64,000 nucleotides of DNA from Pardosa pseudoannulata (lineage: Eukaryota > Arthropoda > Arachnida > Araneae > Lycosidae). This document shows, piece after piece, positions 37,520 through 47,626 of this stretch (its first letter is position 1; each line of letters begins with the position of its first letter). A model generated the notes under the pieces. It was not told where the DNA came from, made no database searches, and worked only from the letters and a program-made list of their open reading frames with translations. The stretch is from the NCBI GenBank assembly GCA_032207245.1, contig CM063504.1, forward strand, positions 83,306,344 through 83,370,343. The letters run 5' to 3'. A program made the translations under genes and the position numbers.

Positions 37520-38031
37520 GGGCCCGATTCAAGTCAAACCCATATCTCTCGTATTTCACCTTCCGCAAACTTGCGGAGATAAACAAGTATCAGGTTTGGC
37601 TTGGTTTGTTTTGGAGGGCTACGGTCTACTTTTTCAACACGAGAGCTAAGGAGACTGGGACCTACTGTTTAAGCCAATTCCGAATGGCTACGAACAGCTA
37701 TGTCACAGTAGGATTCGAATCCATGAACTCCAGTAGGTTCAAATCCCACTGAGGTATGGATGTTGGTAGCCGTTTGGAATTGGCTTAATGAGACCGGGAC
37801 TTACTGCTTAAAGCCAATTCCGAAGTTCTATGAATATCCATGTCCCAGTAGGATTCGAATCCACGAAATCCAGTAGGTTCGATTCACACTGAGAACCGTA
37901 AGTAATCCGTACAACCACAAGTAGACCGTAGCTCTCCAAACCAAACCAAAACCTGAAACTTGATTATTTCCGCAAGTTTGCGAACGGAAGTTGAGATACA
38001 AGAAATACACGTTTGACTTGAGTCGGGCCTT
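37520..38031. repeat. Palindromic block with SINE-containing arms
   Basis: GGCCCGATTCAAGTCAAAC at 37521 and its inverse near 38012-38031 bound two arms. Each runs from a unique flank (TTCCGCAAACTTGCGGA-like) into the 3' tail of a family-1 SINE. The left arm carries a minus-strand SINE (37591-37737), the right arm a SINE end in plus orientation (about 37890-37955). Between them are a short plus-strand and a second minus-strand SINE piece, so SINE orientation changes at least three times in 400 bp. Inverted duplication with later rearrangement is the simplest reading. Confidence 0.8.
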
Positions 38032-38140
38032 AAAAGTGGAAATTTTGGTTGATATCCGGTTACAAACACCCATTAACGCCAGAAGAGGTGGATGAGAGCT
38101 TTCTGATTATAAACGGAGGAAGGGATGTATAGTAAAATTG

Positions 38141-38309
38141 TTTGGTTTGGAGCTCTTTGGTCTACATTTTTGCTACACGGAGGATTATGCGACCAGGATC
38201 GATTGCATAAAGCCATTTCTGAACGGCGTAACATCCGGACACAGAGGGATTCGAACTCACGAACTCCGCCAGAAGAGCATCACCCTACCCATTCCAGTAT
38301 CGATTAGCC
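38141..38309 (-). mobile_element. tRNA-derived SINE, family 1 (diverged)
   Basis: Minus-strand B box GAGTTCGAATCCCTCTG and tail CTCCAAACCAAACAA. The A-box side is diverged (GGCTAATCGATACTGGAATG). A pair of ~60- and 85-residue frames across it are incidental. Confidence 0.8.
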
Positions 38310-38755
38310 ATAATAATACAGTAAAATGGATATGTATTGTATTTACAGTAAAATGCCTTCCTTACTTTTGTCGTAAAAGAGCCGTGAAAATCTGATTTCA
38401 ACCTCGAATTATTGTAATTACTCTTCGAAGTGACTCCCAAAGCGAGAAAAAAATCCTTAAATTTTCTCAAAATTGCAATGTAAATATCTCGGTCAGGGAT
38501 ATTTAAACCCTGACCAAGGGGTTAAAACCACGTGGAAGTGGACCTTTTAGTACTACGATTCCTAAAATGAGTTTCAATTTTTACTAAATATAACGATTAA
38601 AAATGAGGGAAGGATAAAAATATATATTTCGTTATTTTCGTAAAGTTGAATTTTTTAATTTAAAAATAACATAAAGGGAATTCCTCTTTGATGAAATTTT
38701 TTTTCTAGAAGCTTATGCCTACAACCACATATTGAGGAGGATAAGGATTTTACAC

Positions 38756-39482
38756 TGTGACGCCTTCAATATTCTCAAATGAGAAGTAACGTGAATAATG
38801 GATCACAGTCAAAGACAAAATTGGAAATTTGCTTTTATTCTTGATTAAATACGGCTATTTACAAAGGAATGTTAATTCCCAAATCATGTAGAACTGTAAA
38901 GGATGGTTGCCGGTATAACTTCCTCACGGCGATCACAGTCGAAAGAAAAACAAGAGATTTAATAATCTCTTACAAGTGGTGAGGCTTTTCAGATTGCAAT
39001 CAAAGCCAGTTTATCCCCCCTTCGGTATCCGAGACTCTGCCGCTCCCTATATGAGCGGACTTTACGAATCTCCCGAATTAGAAAGCTGGCTCCGGTAACA
39101 AAAAGCGAAAGCCTCCACGAGGTCAACACACTTACGTAAAAAAATGACGAAAAGCCCTGAGTCGCAAAATTGTAGGCTTTTTATACCTGGGGGGGGAATC
39201 AGTTACGGTCCCGCCAACTGTTTTTGGGGTCAGTTAAGATCCCAGTTACTTGAAAACTCCAGCTAAAGTTACAGTTATATTTTTTAGCTGAATTCTCATT
39301 CGCTGGTTGTCCCTTTACGGAATTTCCGAACATTCATTAACGTGATCCATCAGGGACGTATTCGTCTATTCAGTCCGATTGTCAAGATCCCAGACTCTGC
39401 GACGCCATGCTATTGTCCTGGTAAACAAGTGTACTCCGATCAGTTGTTTTGGAGCGTGCTCGGACAAAGGGGAGTCTTCACA
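38756..39482. mobile_element. Solo LTR, copy 2 (727 bp)
   Basis: Aligns by eye along its length with 10015-10728: shared CAATATTCTC, CTTCGGTATCCGAGACTCTG, GTAGGCTTTTTATACCTGGG, CAGTTAAGATCCCAGTTACT and GATTGTCAAGATCCCAGACT. It begins TGTGACGCCTTC and ends GAGTCTTCACA, with ACAC directly repeated at 38752-38755 and 39483-39486. It is flanked on the right by a TA microsatellite (about 39500-39533). No internal retrotransposon coding sequence is adjacent. Confidence 0.7.
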
Positions 39483-39497
39483 ACACCCACTATACGA

Positions 39498-39536
<39 letters not shown>

Positions 39537-39539
39537 CAA

Positions 39540-40610
39540 AGTGAACTAAGTACATTTGGGTATATTTACAGAGACTGAGTGTTAAAATATCTAAATCATA
39601 ATTAATTCCTAAAAGTGTAAATCCATTTTAGAAAATGTTAAATTACTAAGATTTTTTTCTAGCGTATGTACATATGCATACACTTAAAATATCAAGTAAT
39701 TAACCCTGGTAAACAATTCTATTTTATAAAAGGAAAAATAAACAGGATTGACTTTGTTTTAAAACATCTCATATAGCTTTTAAGTTTTTACTTTTGTTGA
39801 ATTCCTGATGAAAACTATTTATAATTGCTTGAGATAAAATCACTCTTTATTAAAAAATAAATAGAAAAAGGTCAAATATCCAATCATGGAATATAATTTT
39901 TTTTTTCGAGATAACCAGACTAGATAAATTTTCAAATTAAAAAAGGAAAATGCTCTTGATTTCCAGTTTAACAAAAAGTAGCTTAATCAAGCGAAAAGTT
40001 TTTACCTCTTTTGTCTCGAGTAAACTTTTAACAAGAGAAAAAGAGTACTAATGAAAAATAAAATGAGAACTTTAACTTGTATTTTAAATTACGAATTTTT
40101 TTTTTCAAAATTCAAATTATAACTAAAATTTAACTATTACTACTCTTTAAGACATTGTTAAAGATTGAAAACTTAAAATTACTTGGGAAGGAAAATAGTT
40201 AATGGATAAAGGACTCTCTATCTCTTTTTTGTAGATTATGGATTGTTTGTGTACTTGACGTTATTTCAGAGATATTTTATGGTAAATAATCCTTGTATTT
40301 TGTTGTAAATCTATATTATATTGGGTGTCTTTCTGCATCCAATTATAAAATGTTTTGTAATCAAAACGTATAGGCAAAAGAAAATTTACACATAAATTTT
40401 CTTACAATATTAAAACAAAAGAATGTTATTAGCTTTTGAATTGTTATACTTAAAATGGCATTCTAAATTATGTAGAAAAAATAATTTGTTCGGCATATTC
40501 CTTTTAAGTAAAATTCAAGGACCTTCATCACAAGCTTCAATTATTAGGAAGAAGTTTTAGAAATTAAATAAAAATGACAATGCATTTAGATGATAATTTT
40601 TATACTGATA
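39540..40610. other. AT-rich stretch, no gene seen
   Basis: No frame, RNA or repeat terminus recognised before the TTAA at 40611. Confidence 0.45.
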
Positions 40611-40834
40611 TTAACCGTTTGAGTGCGGCGAAGCGCTATAGCGCTTCACTTGTTATGTGCCAAAAAGGCAGAGAAGCTCTATCGCGCTTCTCTTTTTTTG
40701 TACCAAAAATGCGAAGACGCTGCTGTCGGTTAGTATTATTTTCGTATCTATTGAGAGCAGTTGAATTCATATCAATCGCAGTTTGTATTCATTTTACTCA
40801 GTTGTGATATTTAATAATATAAGAATTAGAATAA

Positions 40835-40999
40835 TTTTGGATTGATGCGGTCTACTTTTTGCAACAAGGCTAATGAGACCGGGACCTACAGCTTAAAGCC
40901 GATTCCGAAAGGCTACGAGCATCCATGCCACAATGGGATTCGAACCCACGAACTCTGGTACCGAAGGCCAGTAACCTAACTAATCGACCATCGTTCGGC
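40835..40999 (-). mobile_element. tRNA-derived SINE, family 1, with target duplication
   Basis: Minus-strand head CGCCGAACGATGGTCGATTA, B box GTGGGTTCGAATCCCATTG, body through CGGTCTCATTAGCC. The tail is short and has lost its ACCAAACC run. Flanked by GAATTAGAATAA (40823-40834) and GAATTAAAATAA (41000-41011). Confidence 0.88.
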
Positions 41000-41035
41000 G
41001 AATTAAAATAAAATACAGTGGTAAGTAGTAATGCA

Positions 41036-42141
41036 GTAGAGCCATGGATTGTGGTACGGTAGACGAAATGAGCGTGTTCTAATTATTTATTTATTTGTAG
41101 TTTTAAAAAACCCTTTTCGTTGTTGTATAGAAATTAGAAAGTGTTTTCACTTTCTCAACAAGTGTTATACTGATCATTATTGATGCTGTAGAGGAGGAAT
41201 GGTTAGCAAGCAAAAATGCCGTAGAGCCGTGGATTGTGGTACGGTAGACAAAATAAGCGTGTTTTATTTATTTATTTATTTGTAGCAAAAAAAAACTTTT
41301 CGTTGTTGTATAGAAATTAGAAACTGTTTTCACTTTCTCAACAAGTGTTATACTGATCATTATTGATGCTGTAGAGGAGGAATGGTTAGCAAGCAAAAAT
41401 GCCGTAGAGCCGTGGATTGTGGTACGGTAGACAAAATGAGCGTGTTTTATTTATTTATTTGTAGTAAAAGAAAACTTTTCGTTGTTGTATAGAAATTAGA
41501 AACTGTTTTCACTTTCTCAACAAGTGTTATACTGATCATTATTGATGCTGTAGAGGAGGAATGGTTAGCAAGCAAAAGGCCGTAGAGCCGTGGATTGTGG
41601 TACTGTAGACAAAATAAGCGTGTTTTATTTATTTATTTATTTGTAGTAAAACAATATTTTTCTCTTTTGTATAGAAATTAGAAACTGTTTTCACTTTCTC
41701 AACAAGTGTTATACTGATCATTATTGATGCTGTAGAGAAGGAATGGTTAGCAAGCAAAAATGCCGTAGAGCCGTGGATTGTGGTACGGTAGACGAAATGA
41801 GCATGTTTTGTTTATGTATTTATTTATTTGTAGTAAAACAATATTTTTCTCTTTTGTATAGAAATTAGAAACTGTTTTCACTTTCTCAACAAGTGTTATA
41901 CTGATCATTATTGATGCTGTAGAGAAGGAATGGTTAGCAAGCAAAAGGCCGTAGAGCCGTGGATTGTGGTACGGTAGACGAAATGAGCATGTTTTGTTTA
42001 TGTATTTATTTATTTGTAGTAAAACAATATTTTTCTCTTTTGTATAGAAATTAGAAACTGTTTTCACTTTCTCAACAAGTGTTATACTGATCACTGATCA
42101 TTATTGATGCTATAGAAGAGGAATGGTTAGCAAGCAAAAAT
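41036..42141. repeat. Tandem array, ~182-bp unit, 6 copies
   Basis: GTAGAGCCGTGGATTGTGG recurs near 41037, 41221, 41404, 41583, 41767 and 41950. Units share ATTTATTTGTAGTAAAA, TTTCACTTTCTCAACAAGTG and AGGAATGGTTAGCAAGCAAA. The last two are nearly identical, a sign of recent amplification. The 115-residue minus frame with a repeated sequence is a by-product of these copies. Confidence 0.95.
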
Positions 42142-42189
42142 GCCGCAGGATGACTACCAATAAGTACAAAGTTTTCTTTAGAAAAATTG

Positions 42190-42327
42190 CCTGGGCGAAA
42201 CTTGCGGCAATGTGATGTATGCAGTGAAAAAAATGGTAATGGAATTAGACGATCCAACTTAATTTGCGCTATATGCAAAAAAGGAATTCATGGAATTTGT
42301 GCAGCAAAACATTCTTGTAATAAGTGA
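42190..42327 (+). pseudogene. piggyBac-like transposase C-terminal Cys-rich domain
   Basis: 46 codons to a stop at 42325-42327 read QCDVCSEKNGNGIRRS, then ICAICKKGIHGICAAKHSC. The C-x2-C...IRR...C-x2-C...GIH-x2-C...H-x2-C spacing matches the zinc-binding C-terminal domain of piggyBac transposases, which recognises subterminal DNA motifs. The catalytic DDD core is absent. The coding sequence starts just after the tandem array and ends exactly at the junction with Tigger 2. Of the piggyBac remnants in the window this tail is the best preserved. Confidence 0.75.
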
Positions 42328-42562
42328 GAATAATGTTATCAATCGGTTATTGTTAGCGAAATTACTTGGTCCCGATTTTCTCTATTCATTTCTATGTTAA
42401 AATTATCGCTCTATGTGATCGTTACATCGGTTAATGGGATCAGTTTTCGAACCTCATTTTAACTGGCAAAGAAACATTCCCAATATATTCAGAAGGAACC
42501 CATTCTTTTCTTTCCCTTCGCTGTTGTTTGAATTTCCGAGAATTCTCTTTTTCAACCTAGGG

Positions 42563-43542
42563 CAGTGGTTCTTAACCTTTTTAAGCCGCGACCCAAATTT
42601 GAGAAATATGTTCATGTCGCGACCCCAAAAAAAGTCAAAATTTTTTAATTTCTTTATTTTAGAGCGTATTTTTAAAAAATCTTCAATTCTACGATGATGA
42701 TTGTTTATAACTTACAAATTTTTTATTTATTTTTTTAATAATAAAGATAAACAAAAGTACTTTTCGGTCCAAGGAAAATTTAATTAATAATCAAGTGTTT
42801 TTAATAATTTTTATTGACCAAATTAAAATATTTATAACTTTTTGAAAATAATTGACATTTTAACTTATTCCTAAAAAAAAAAAAAAAGAAATATCAATAC
42901 ATATGTTAAGTCTTTTAAATTTTAAATGCAAGTCATACAGTTTTAATGAGAACCTTGTGCTTGAATACATTTTGAAAGATCTTCAAACCTCGGTTGAATG
43001 CTTGTCAAGGAGAACTTTATATCTATTTCAGTATTTAACTTGTAACTCAGGATTCATTACTTAATATTTCACTGCACAACACGCACTGCGGCTTGTTCAC
43101 TCCTCCATCATAAATGCAAGTAAAACCTAATTCTAAAAATGCTTCCTTGTATTCACGTTTTGGCATTTTTAGGTGATTACAATTTTACAATACGCACTGC
43201 AGCTTAATCACTCCACTATTAATAATAAGACAAAAAAGCTTTTCGTTATTACCTCTTTATTCACACGAGTAAAATCTGTTATTCTCTGCTTACATGTTTA
43301 CAAACAACGGGGAATCCCTGGTTTCTTAGAAGTGGAAGTAAAAGTAGCTGATCGGTAGCGCTTTCAATTTTCACCAAAAGGTGTCACTACCGGAGAATTG
43401 TATTAGGGAATAACTCTTCTAGGAGGTGTTAGTATTACTTATTATTTGGTGTATTACTAACTTTTTTGGTTCGACTCAGCGCGACCCAAGAAATATGCTT
43501 CGCGACCAATTTTGGGTCGCGACCATAGGTTAAGAACCGCTG
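42563..43542. mobile_element. hAT (Charlie/SPIN-like ends) nested in Tigger 2
   Basis: Termini CAGTGGTTCTTAACC and GGTTAAGAACCGCTG extend inwards into GCGACCC / GGGTCGCGACC blocks. The 8-bp duplication ACCTAGGG is perfect (42555-42562, 43543-43550). The CAG-GGTTCT-AACC plus GCGACCC ends are shared by the Charlie/SPIN group of hAT elements known from vertebrates and some invertebrates. No transposase frame was recognised in the 980 bp. The perfect duplication and nesting show it is younger than Tigger 2. Confidence 0.92.
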
Positions 43543-43711
43543 ACCTAGGGAAATGGGGAATGAAAAAGGGGTGGGTTATTACACGTTCTTGGAATTTTGC
43601 AGACATACGCACACCCTGCTGGTGGTCAATTGTTGTCAGATAATCAGAAGGCAACACATTATTATCCGATTCACATTTTATGCCTTGTTCGCTTACATGC
43701 AGCTTGTCGAT

Positions 43712-43885
43712 ATGGAAGCCAGAAAGCGAAATGATTTAACATTAAAACAAAAGATCGAAATTTTAAATCGTTATGACAGGTTGATTATGATTACGAACAA
43801 TTTATCAATGAGCTTCTTAGAAAAATTTGTAGACAGTCAACAATTGATCACTTTTTTAATTATGTATACAATTCTTATGTTTTAA
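43712..43885 (+). pseudogene. Tigger transposase, core-deleted fusion
   Basis: MEARKRNDLTLKQKIEILNR (CENP-B-type N-terminal helix-turn-helix) passes at once into a short C-terminal segment ending near a stop at 43885. The Tigger 1 and Tigger 3 copies keep different amounts of the same ends, so independent internal deletions share the N terminus. The DDE core is gone. A DNA-binding-only peptide of about 57 residues is theoretically possible, but there is no evidence of expression. Confidence 0.75.
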
Positions 43886-44060
43886 AGGATAATATACAGT
43901 ACATAAATATAGGGTGTTTTTTCATTTTGTTTTGAAATTTAGTACGTGGGAATTAAAGGGGGGAATTTATCTAATTTTGCTTATCGTTTATTGTTATCAA
44001 TCTGTTATTGTTATCATGATCACGGTGTCCCAAAGTGATCACATTAAGCGGAGTATACTA

Positions 44061-44394
44061 TAAAACCATTTCCCTTGTTCTCCAAAAATATTACTACGCA
44101 TTTCATTCCGCACTATTAGCATATATATAAGAAAACTCTTCACTCAAACGGTTAAAACTTTATATTTGAAAAAAATTTATTATTAATAAAGAGACGAAAA
44201 TCAAACACAAACAAAATATGTTTTTATATTCACTTCTTCAATGAATAATACATCCACTTTTCAGTTTTACGCTAACAATTGTAATGAAGAACTAAGTCAA
44301 ATTTGAAGCCACCTATGAGGCGTAGATGTACAAGAGTGTTACAAGATAAAAGTTTGTTGAATCGTTAGTTTAACCTATTTTTTATTACTTTAAT
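44061..44394. other. AT-rich stretch, no gene seen
   Basis: No recognisable feature between the Tigger right end and the 357-bp array. Confidence 0.5.
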
Positions 44395-45770
44395 TAGGCA
44401 CGTCATAAGGAGTGCATGTGATCGACAGTCTTAAGTATTAATTTAACGAATTTTACAGTGATTTCTCTCATGTGAAATACAAATTTTTTATATACTAACT
44501 CAGTCTTTTCTTCTGATTTATAAATCGTAAGCAGACTGGAAAATCGTCGTTATTGCAAAGTTCCAAACTATTTGGTCCCCATGATCTACTAGATCATTTT
44601 CCAATTCGCCAGGTACAAGGATCAACATGTTGCTGCCAGCGTGCCACAAGGTAAGTATAATTTTGTGGTAAGCGATAGAGTTTAAGAAATTTATAAATCT
44701 TACATCTATTAGAGTCAATTATATTATTCAATTGATTTACTGATTGTTATTATGTTTATCCATGCACGTCATACGGGATACAGGTGATCGACAGTCTTAT
44801 GTATTACTTTAACGAATTTTACAGTGATTTCTCTCATGTGAAGTACAAACTCAGTCTCTTCTTCTGGTTTATAAATCGTAAGCAGACTGGAAAATCGTAG
44901 CTATTGCAAAATTCCAAACTATTTTACACCCATGTTCTAAATCATTTCCCAATTCGCCTGGTGCAAGGGTGAACATGTTGCTGCCTGCGTGCCACAAGGT
45001 AGTATAATTTTGTGGTAAGCGGTAGAGTTTACTAAATTTATAAATCTTATATCTATTAGAGTCAATTACATTATTCAATTCATTTACTGATTATTATTAT
45101 GTGTATCTATGCACGTCATACAGGGTGCAGGTGATCGACAGTCTTAAATATTACTTTAACGAATTTTACAGCGATTTCTCTCATGTGAAATACAAATTTT
45201 TATATATTAACTCAGTCCCTTCTTCTGGTTTATAAATCGTAAGCAGACTGGAAAATCGTAGTTATTGCAAAGTTCCAAACTATTTGGCACCCATGATCTA
45301 CTATATCATTTCCCAATTCGCCAGGTGCAAGGGTCAACATGTTGCTGCTCGCGTGCCACAAGGTAAGTATAATTTTGTGGTAAGTGGTAGAGTTTACGAA
45401 ATTTATAAATCTTACATTTATTAGAGTCAATTATATTATTCAATTGATTTACTGGTTATTATTATGTTTATCTATGCACGTCATACAGGGTACAGGTGAT
45501 CGACAGTCTTAAGTATTACTTTAACGAATTTTACAGTGATTTCTCTCATGTGAAATACAAATTTTTATATACTAACTCAGTCCCTTCTTCTTGTTTATAA
45601 ATCGTAAGCAGACTGGAAAATCGTAGTTATTGCAAAGTTCCAAACTATTTGGCACGTATGATCTACTAGATCATTTCCCAATTCGCCAGGTGCAAGGGTA
45701 AAAAATTTGCTGCCCGAGTGCCACATGACAAGTATAATTTTGAGGTACGAGCTAGAATTTACGTAATTTA
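44395..45770. repeat. Tandem array, ~357-bp exon-like unit, ~4 copies
   Basis: GTGATCGACAGTCTTA recurs near 44420, 44786, 45130 and 45496. Each unit has a pyrimidine-rich run, then TAAATCGTAAGCAGACTGG, ~110 bp of less AT-rich sequence, and GCCACAAGGTAAGTATAA, a near-consensus splice donor in copies 1 and 3 (GGTAGTATA in copy 2, altered in copy 4). Every copy is open on the minus strand for 66-72 codons with a shared GELGND...VWNFAI-TIFQSAYDL end. On the plus strand, copy 1 frame 2 is open and Cys-rich (GSTCCCQRAT), but copies 2 and 4 have stops. Which strand, if any, was once coding is unresolved. Confidence 0.8.
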
Positions 45771-45951
45771 TAACTGAAATAAATCTATGGGGACCTCTGT
45801 ATGTCTCGACCATCCTTAAAGAAGTATCCGTAGGAATGACACCATATATAAAACCATGCTCAGAAGGGATTCACACGGTTCAGTTAAAATAAAACAACTA
45901 GATCTAGACACAGGCATTTATTTAAGATAGTATAATGAAAACAATAGGGTA

Positions 45952-46492
45952 GAGATGAACAAAAGGATCGCCATGTCAAATAAATGCTATCATGGCCTTA
46001 AAAACCAATTAAAATCTCGATTTATAAAACTCGATTTATATACATCTATAAAACTCTACTTCGACCTATTCTGCTCTATGGAAGTGAATGCTGGTCAATA
46101 ACCAAATTGCATGAAAATAAATTACTGACTTTTGAACGGAAAATCTTAAGAAAATATTTGGTGCAGTTCGAGAGAATAATTTTTGGAGATCCTTATTCAA
46201 TTTTGAAATTTAAAAAAAATATAAGCAACCTCATGTTGTTAAAGTCATAAAAATCAATAGACTGCGATGGCTTGGACACCTATTCTGACTCGATGACATA
46301 AACCCAGTAAATCAGCTCATTATCACTAATCCCATGGGGCAAAGGAAACGAGGAAGACCACCAATTAGGTGGCTTAACTCAGTAGAGACGGACTTAACCA
46401 CTGTCAAAAGGGGAAACTGGAGGAATCTTGCAACAGATAGGAACGGCTGGAAAAAACTGCTTGGGATAGACTTGGCATGTAACAGGCTGTAG
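45952..46492 (+). pseudogene. LINE ORF2 C-terminal region (post-RT), frameshifted
   Basis: Joined across a few frameshifts, the plus strand gives MSNKCYHGLKNQLKSRF, IYKTLLRPILLYGSECW, LLTFERKILRK, VVKVIKINRLRWLGHLF, KRGRPPIRWLNSVETDL and GNWRNLATDRNGWKKLLG. The LRP-LLYGSE-W and RLRWLGH / GRP-RW signatures are the thumb and C-terminal parts of non-LTR reverse transcriptases common in arthropods. The catalytic YxDD region is upstream and missing. Frameshifts and stops (for example near 46210 and 46288) make it a pseudogene. The clade (RTE-like or other) cannot be fixed from this part. Confidence 0.8.
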
Positions 46493-46529
46493 TGCTTTAA
46501 AAGAAGATGAAGAATGAAAACAATAAATC

Positions 46530-46552
46530 ATCATCATCACCATCATTATCAT

Positions 46553-46587
<35 letters not shown>

Positions 46588-46612
46588 TCACCACCACCAC
46601 CACCACCACCAA
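46530..46612. repeat. (CAT/CAC)n trinucleotide tract
   Basis: CATCATCATCACCATCATT-type triplets lie at the 3' end of the LINE fragment. The minus-strand frames rich in Val-Met or Gly-Asp are translations of this tract. Confidence 0.95.
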
Positions 46613-46912
46613 ACATCAGCACCCTCGATACAACCAAGCTTGGTGCCACTGGCACACTGACTCTTATATAGGCAGACAACATATATAGATAGTTGCATAT
46701 TTACAAAGATGATGTGTTGCCACAAATAAAACTACGATAACTATAAAATTTTACAAATATCAATACAGATGAATGAATTCATGCTACAATATGTGAAAAT
46801 ACATTACAATATTTAAATTATATACAAGATTTACAAAGACTGAACGATAGGTCAACGGCTTTAATCAGAAATGATGCGTATGAAATCAATCTTCGGCAAA
46901 TTGAGTAATAAC

Positions 46913-47626
46913 CACAAATCTTATATCTATTATAGTCAATTATATTATTCAATTGATTTACTGATTGTTATTATGTCAATCTAAAATATCCATTAATTTT
47001 TAACTGTTATATACAGCGGATAATAAAACATGCTAATACAGCGAATAATAAAAATTTTAATAATGATGTATAGCTTTCAATTTTCGCCTGAAATATACAC
47101 ATATGTACACATACATATATACAGTGCGGAGTGCTGACAAAAGATGCACATCCAATGCACCTTCCTGGGTCTTTGGGATTGCCTAGGTCTTGTGATATGC
47201 AAAACCTTATACTTAGCTTTTAAACATCGTTTTCCAATTTGCTAAAACATATATAATACAACATTTTATAACTAATTCACTGATATAGCTGAAAAGAGTC
47301 GTTGTAGAGTCCAGATCTATTTCATTCAGGCATGTTTTGGTTTGCCAGCGAGAGTGAAATCGAAAACAAGAACAACTACCGACCAAGCAACCCCGCCTCT
47401 GTATGCAGAAGAGAGAAACTTGACTACCCAGGAAAGAAAGAAGAAAAAATGGTCAGTGGTAATTTATTTATTTATTTTACCTTTCAGTGACCCTGATGCC
47501 ACTTGAATAATTAGAAAACAAAAACCTGTCAACAGCAACATCGATTCATACATACGGTAGCAGCTACCACATGCAGCCAGTGACTACAGGTATCGTGTTT
47601 CCAGCCAAAATTTATTGGATAGTATT
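46913..47626. other. Array remnant then unassigned sequence
   Basis: 46913-46980 is the detached end of the 357-bp array. The remainder has no recognised frame or terminus. Confidence 0.45.

Larger units (their letters stand above)
40615..42327 (+). mobile_element. piggyBac-like element, interior replaced by a tandem array
   Basis: TTAA (40611-40614) is followed by CCGTTTGAGTGCGGCGAAGC, a piggyBac-type 5' tip. Two hairpins follow: a perfect palindrome GAAGCGCTATAGCGCTTC at 40630-40647, and AGAGAAGC...GCTTCTCT at 40672-40695. At the far end a plus-strand Cys-rich transposase tail stops at 42327. Between them lie a SINE and six ~182-bp tandem units. The right terminus is missing because a Tigger element begins at the stop codon. 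That both ends belong to one element is inference from orientation and spacing. Confidence 0.5.
42328..44060 (+). mobile_element. Tigger/pogo element 2, carrying a nested hAT
   Basis: The right end GATCACATTAAGCGGAGTAT followed by ACTATA matches the inverse of the Tigger 1 left end. Inside are the same TTATCAATCTGTTATTGTTATC motifs. The left terminal ~28 bp is missing; homology starts at AATGTTATCAATCGG directly after the piggyBac tail. Excluding the 980-bp hAT plus one duplication, the remaining ~0.75 kb aligns with Tigger 1 in reverse orientation. The transposase is core-deleted. Confidence 0.88.
45771..46912 (+). mobile_element. 5'-truncated LINE (non-LTR retrotransposon) inserted in the array
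   Basis: The 357-bp array breaks off near 45770 and resumes at 46913 with ATCTTATATCTATTATAGTC, so about 1.14 kb is inserted. The insert encodes the region downstream of a reverse transcriptase (45952-46492) and is followed by a (CAT/CAC)n tract, consistent with a LINE 3' end. Truncation at the 5' side is the usual outcome of target-primed reverse transcription. Confidence 0.8.

Noticed and set aside
41747..42094. 115-residue minus frame with an internal sequence repeated twice
   Set aside because: It is the translation of two nearly identical 182-bp tandem units whose length is close to a multiple of three; other copies are not open.
46394..46682. Val/Met-rich and Gly/Asp-rich minus frames
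   Set aside because: Translation of the CAT/CAC tract at the LINE 3' end.
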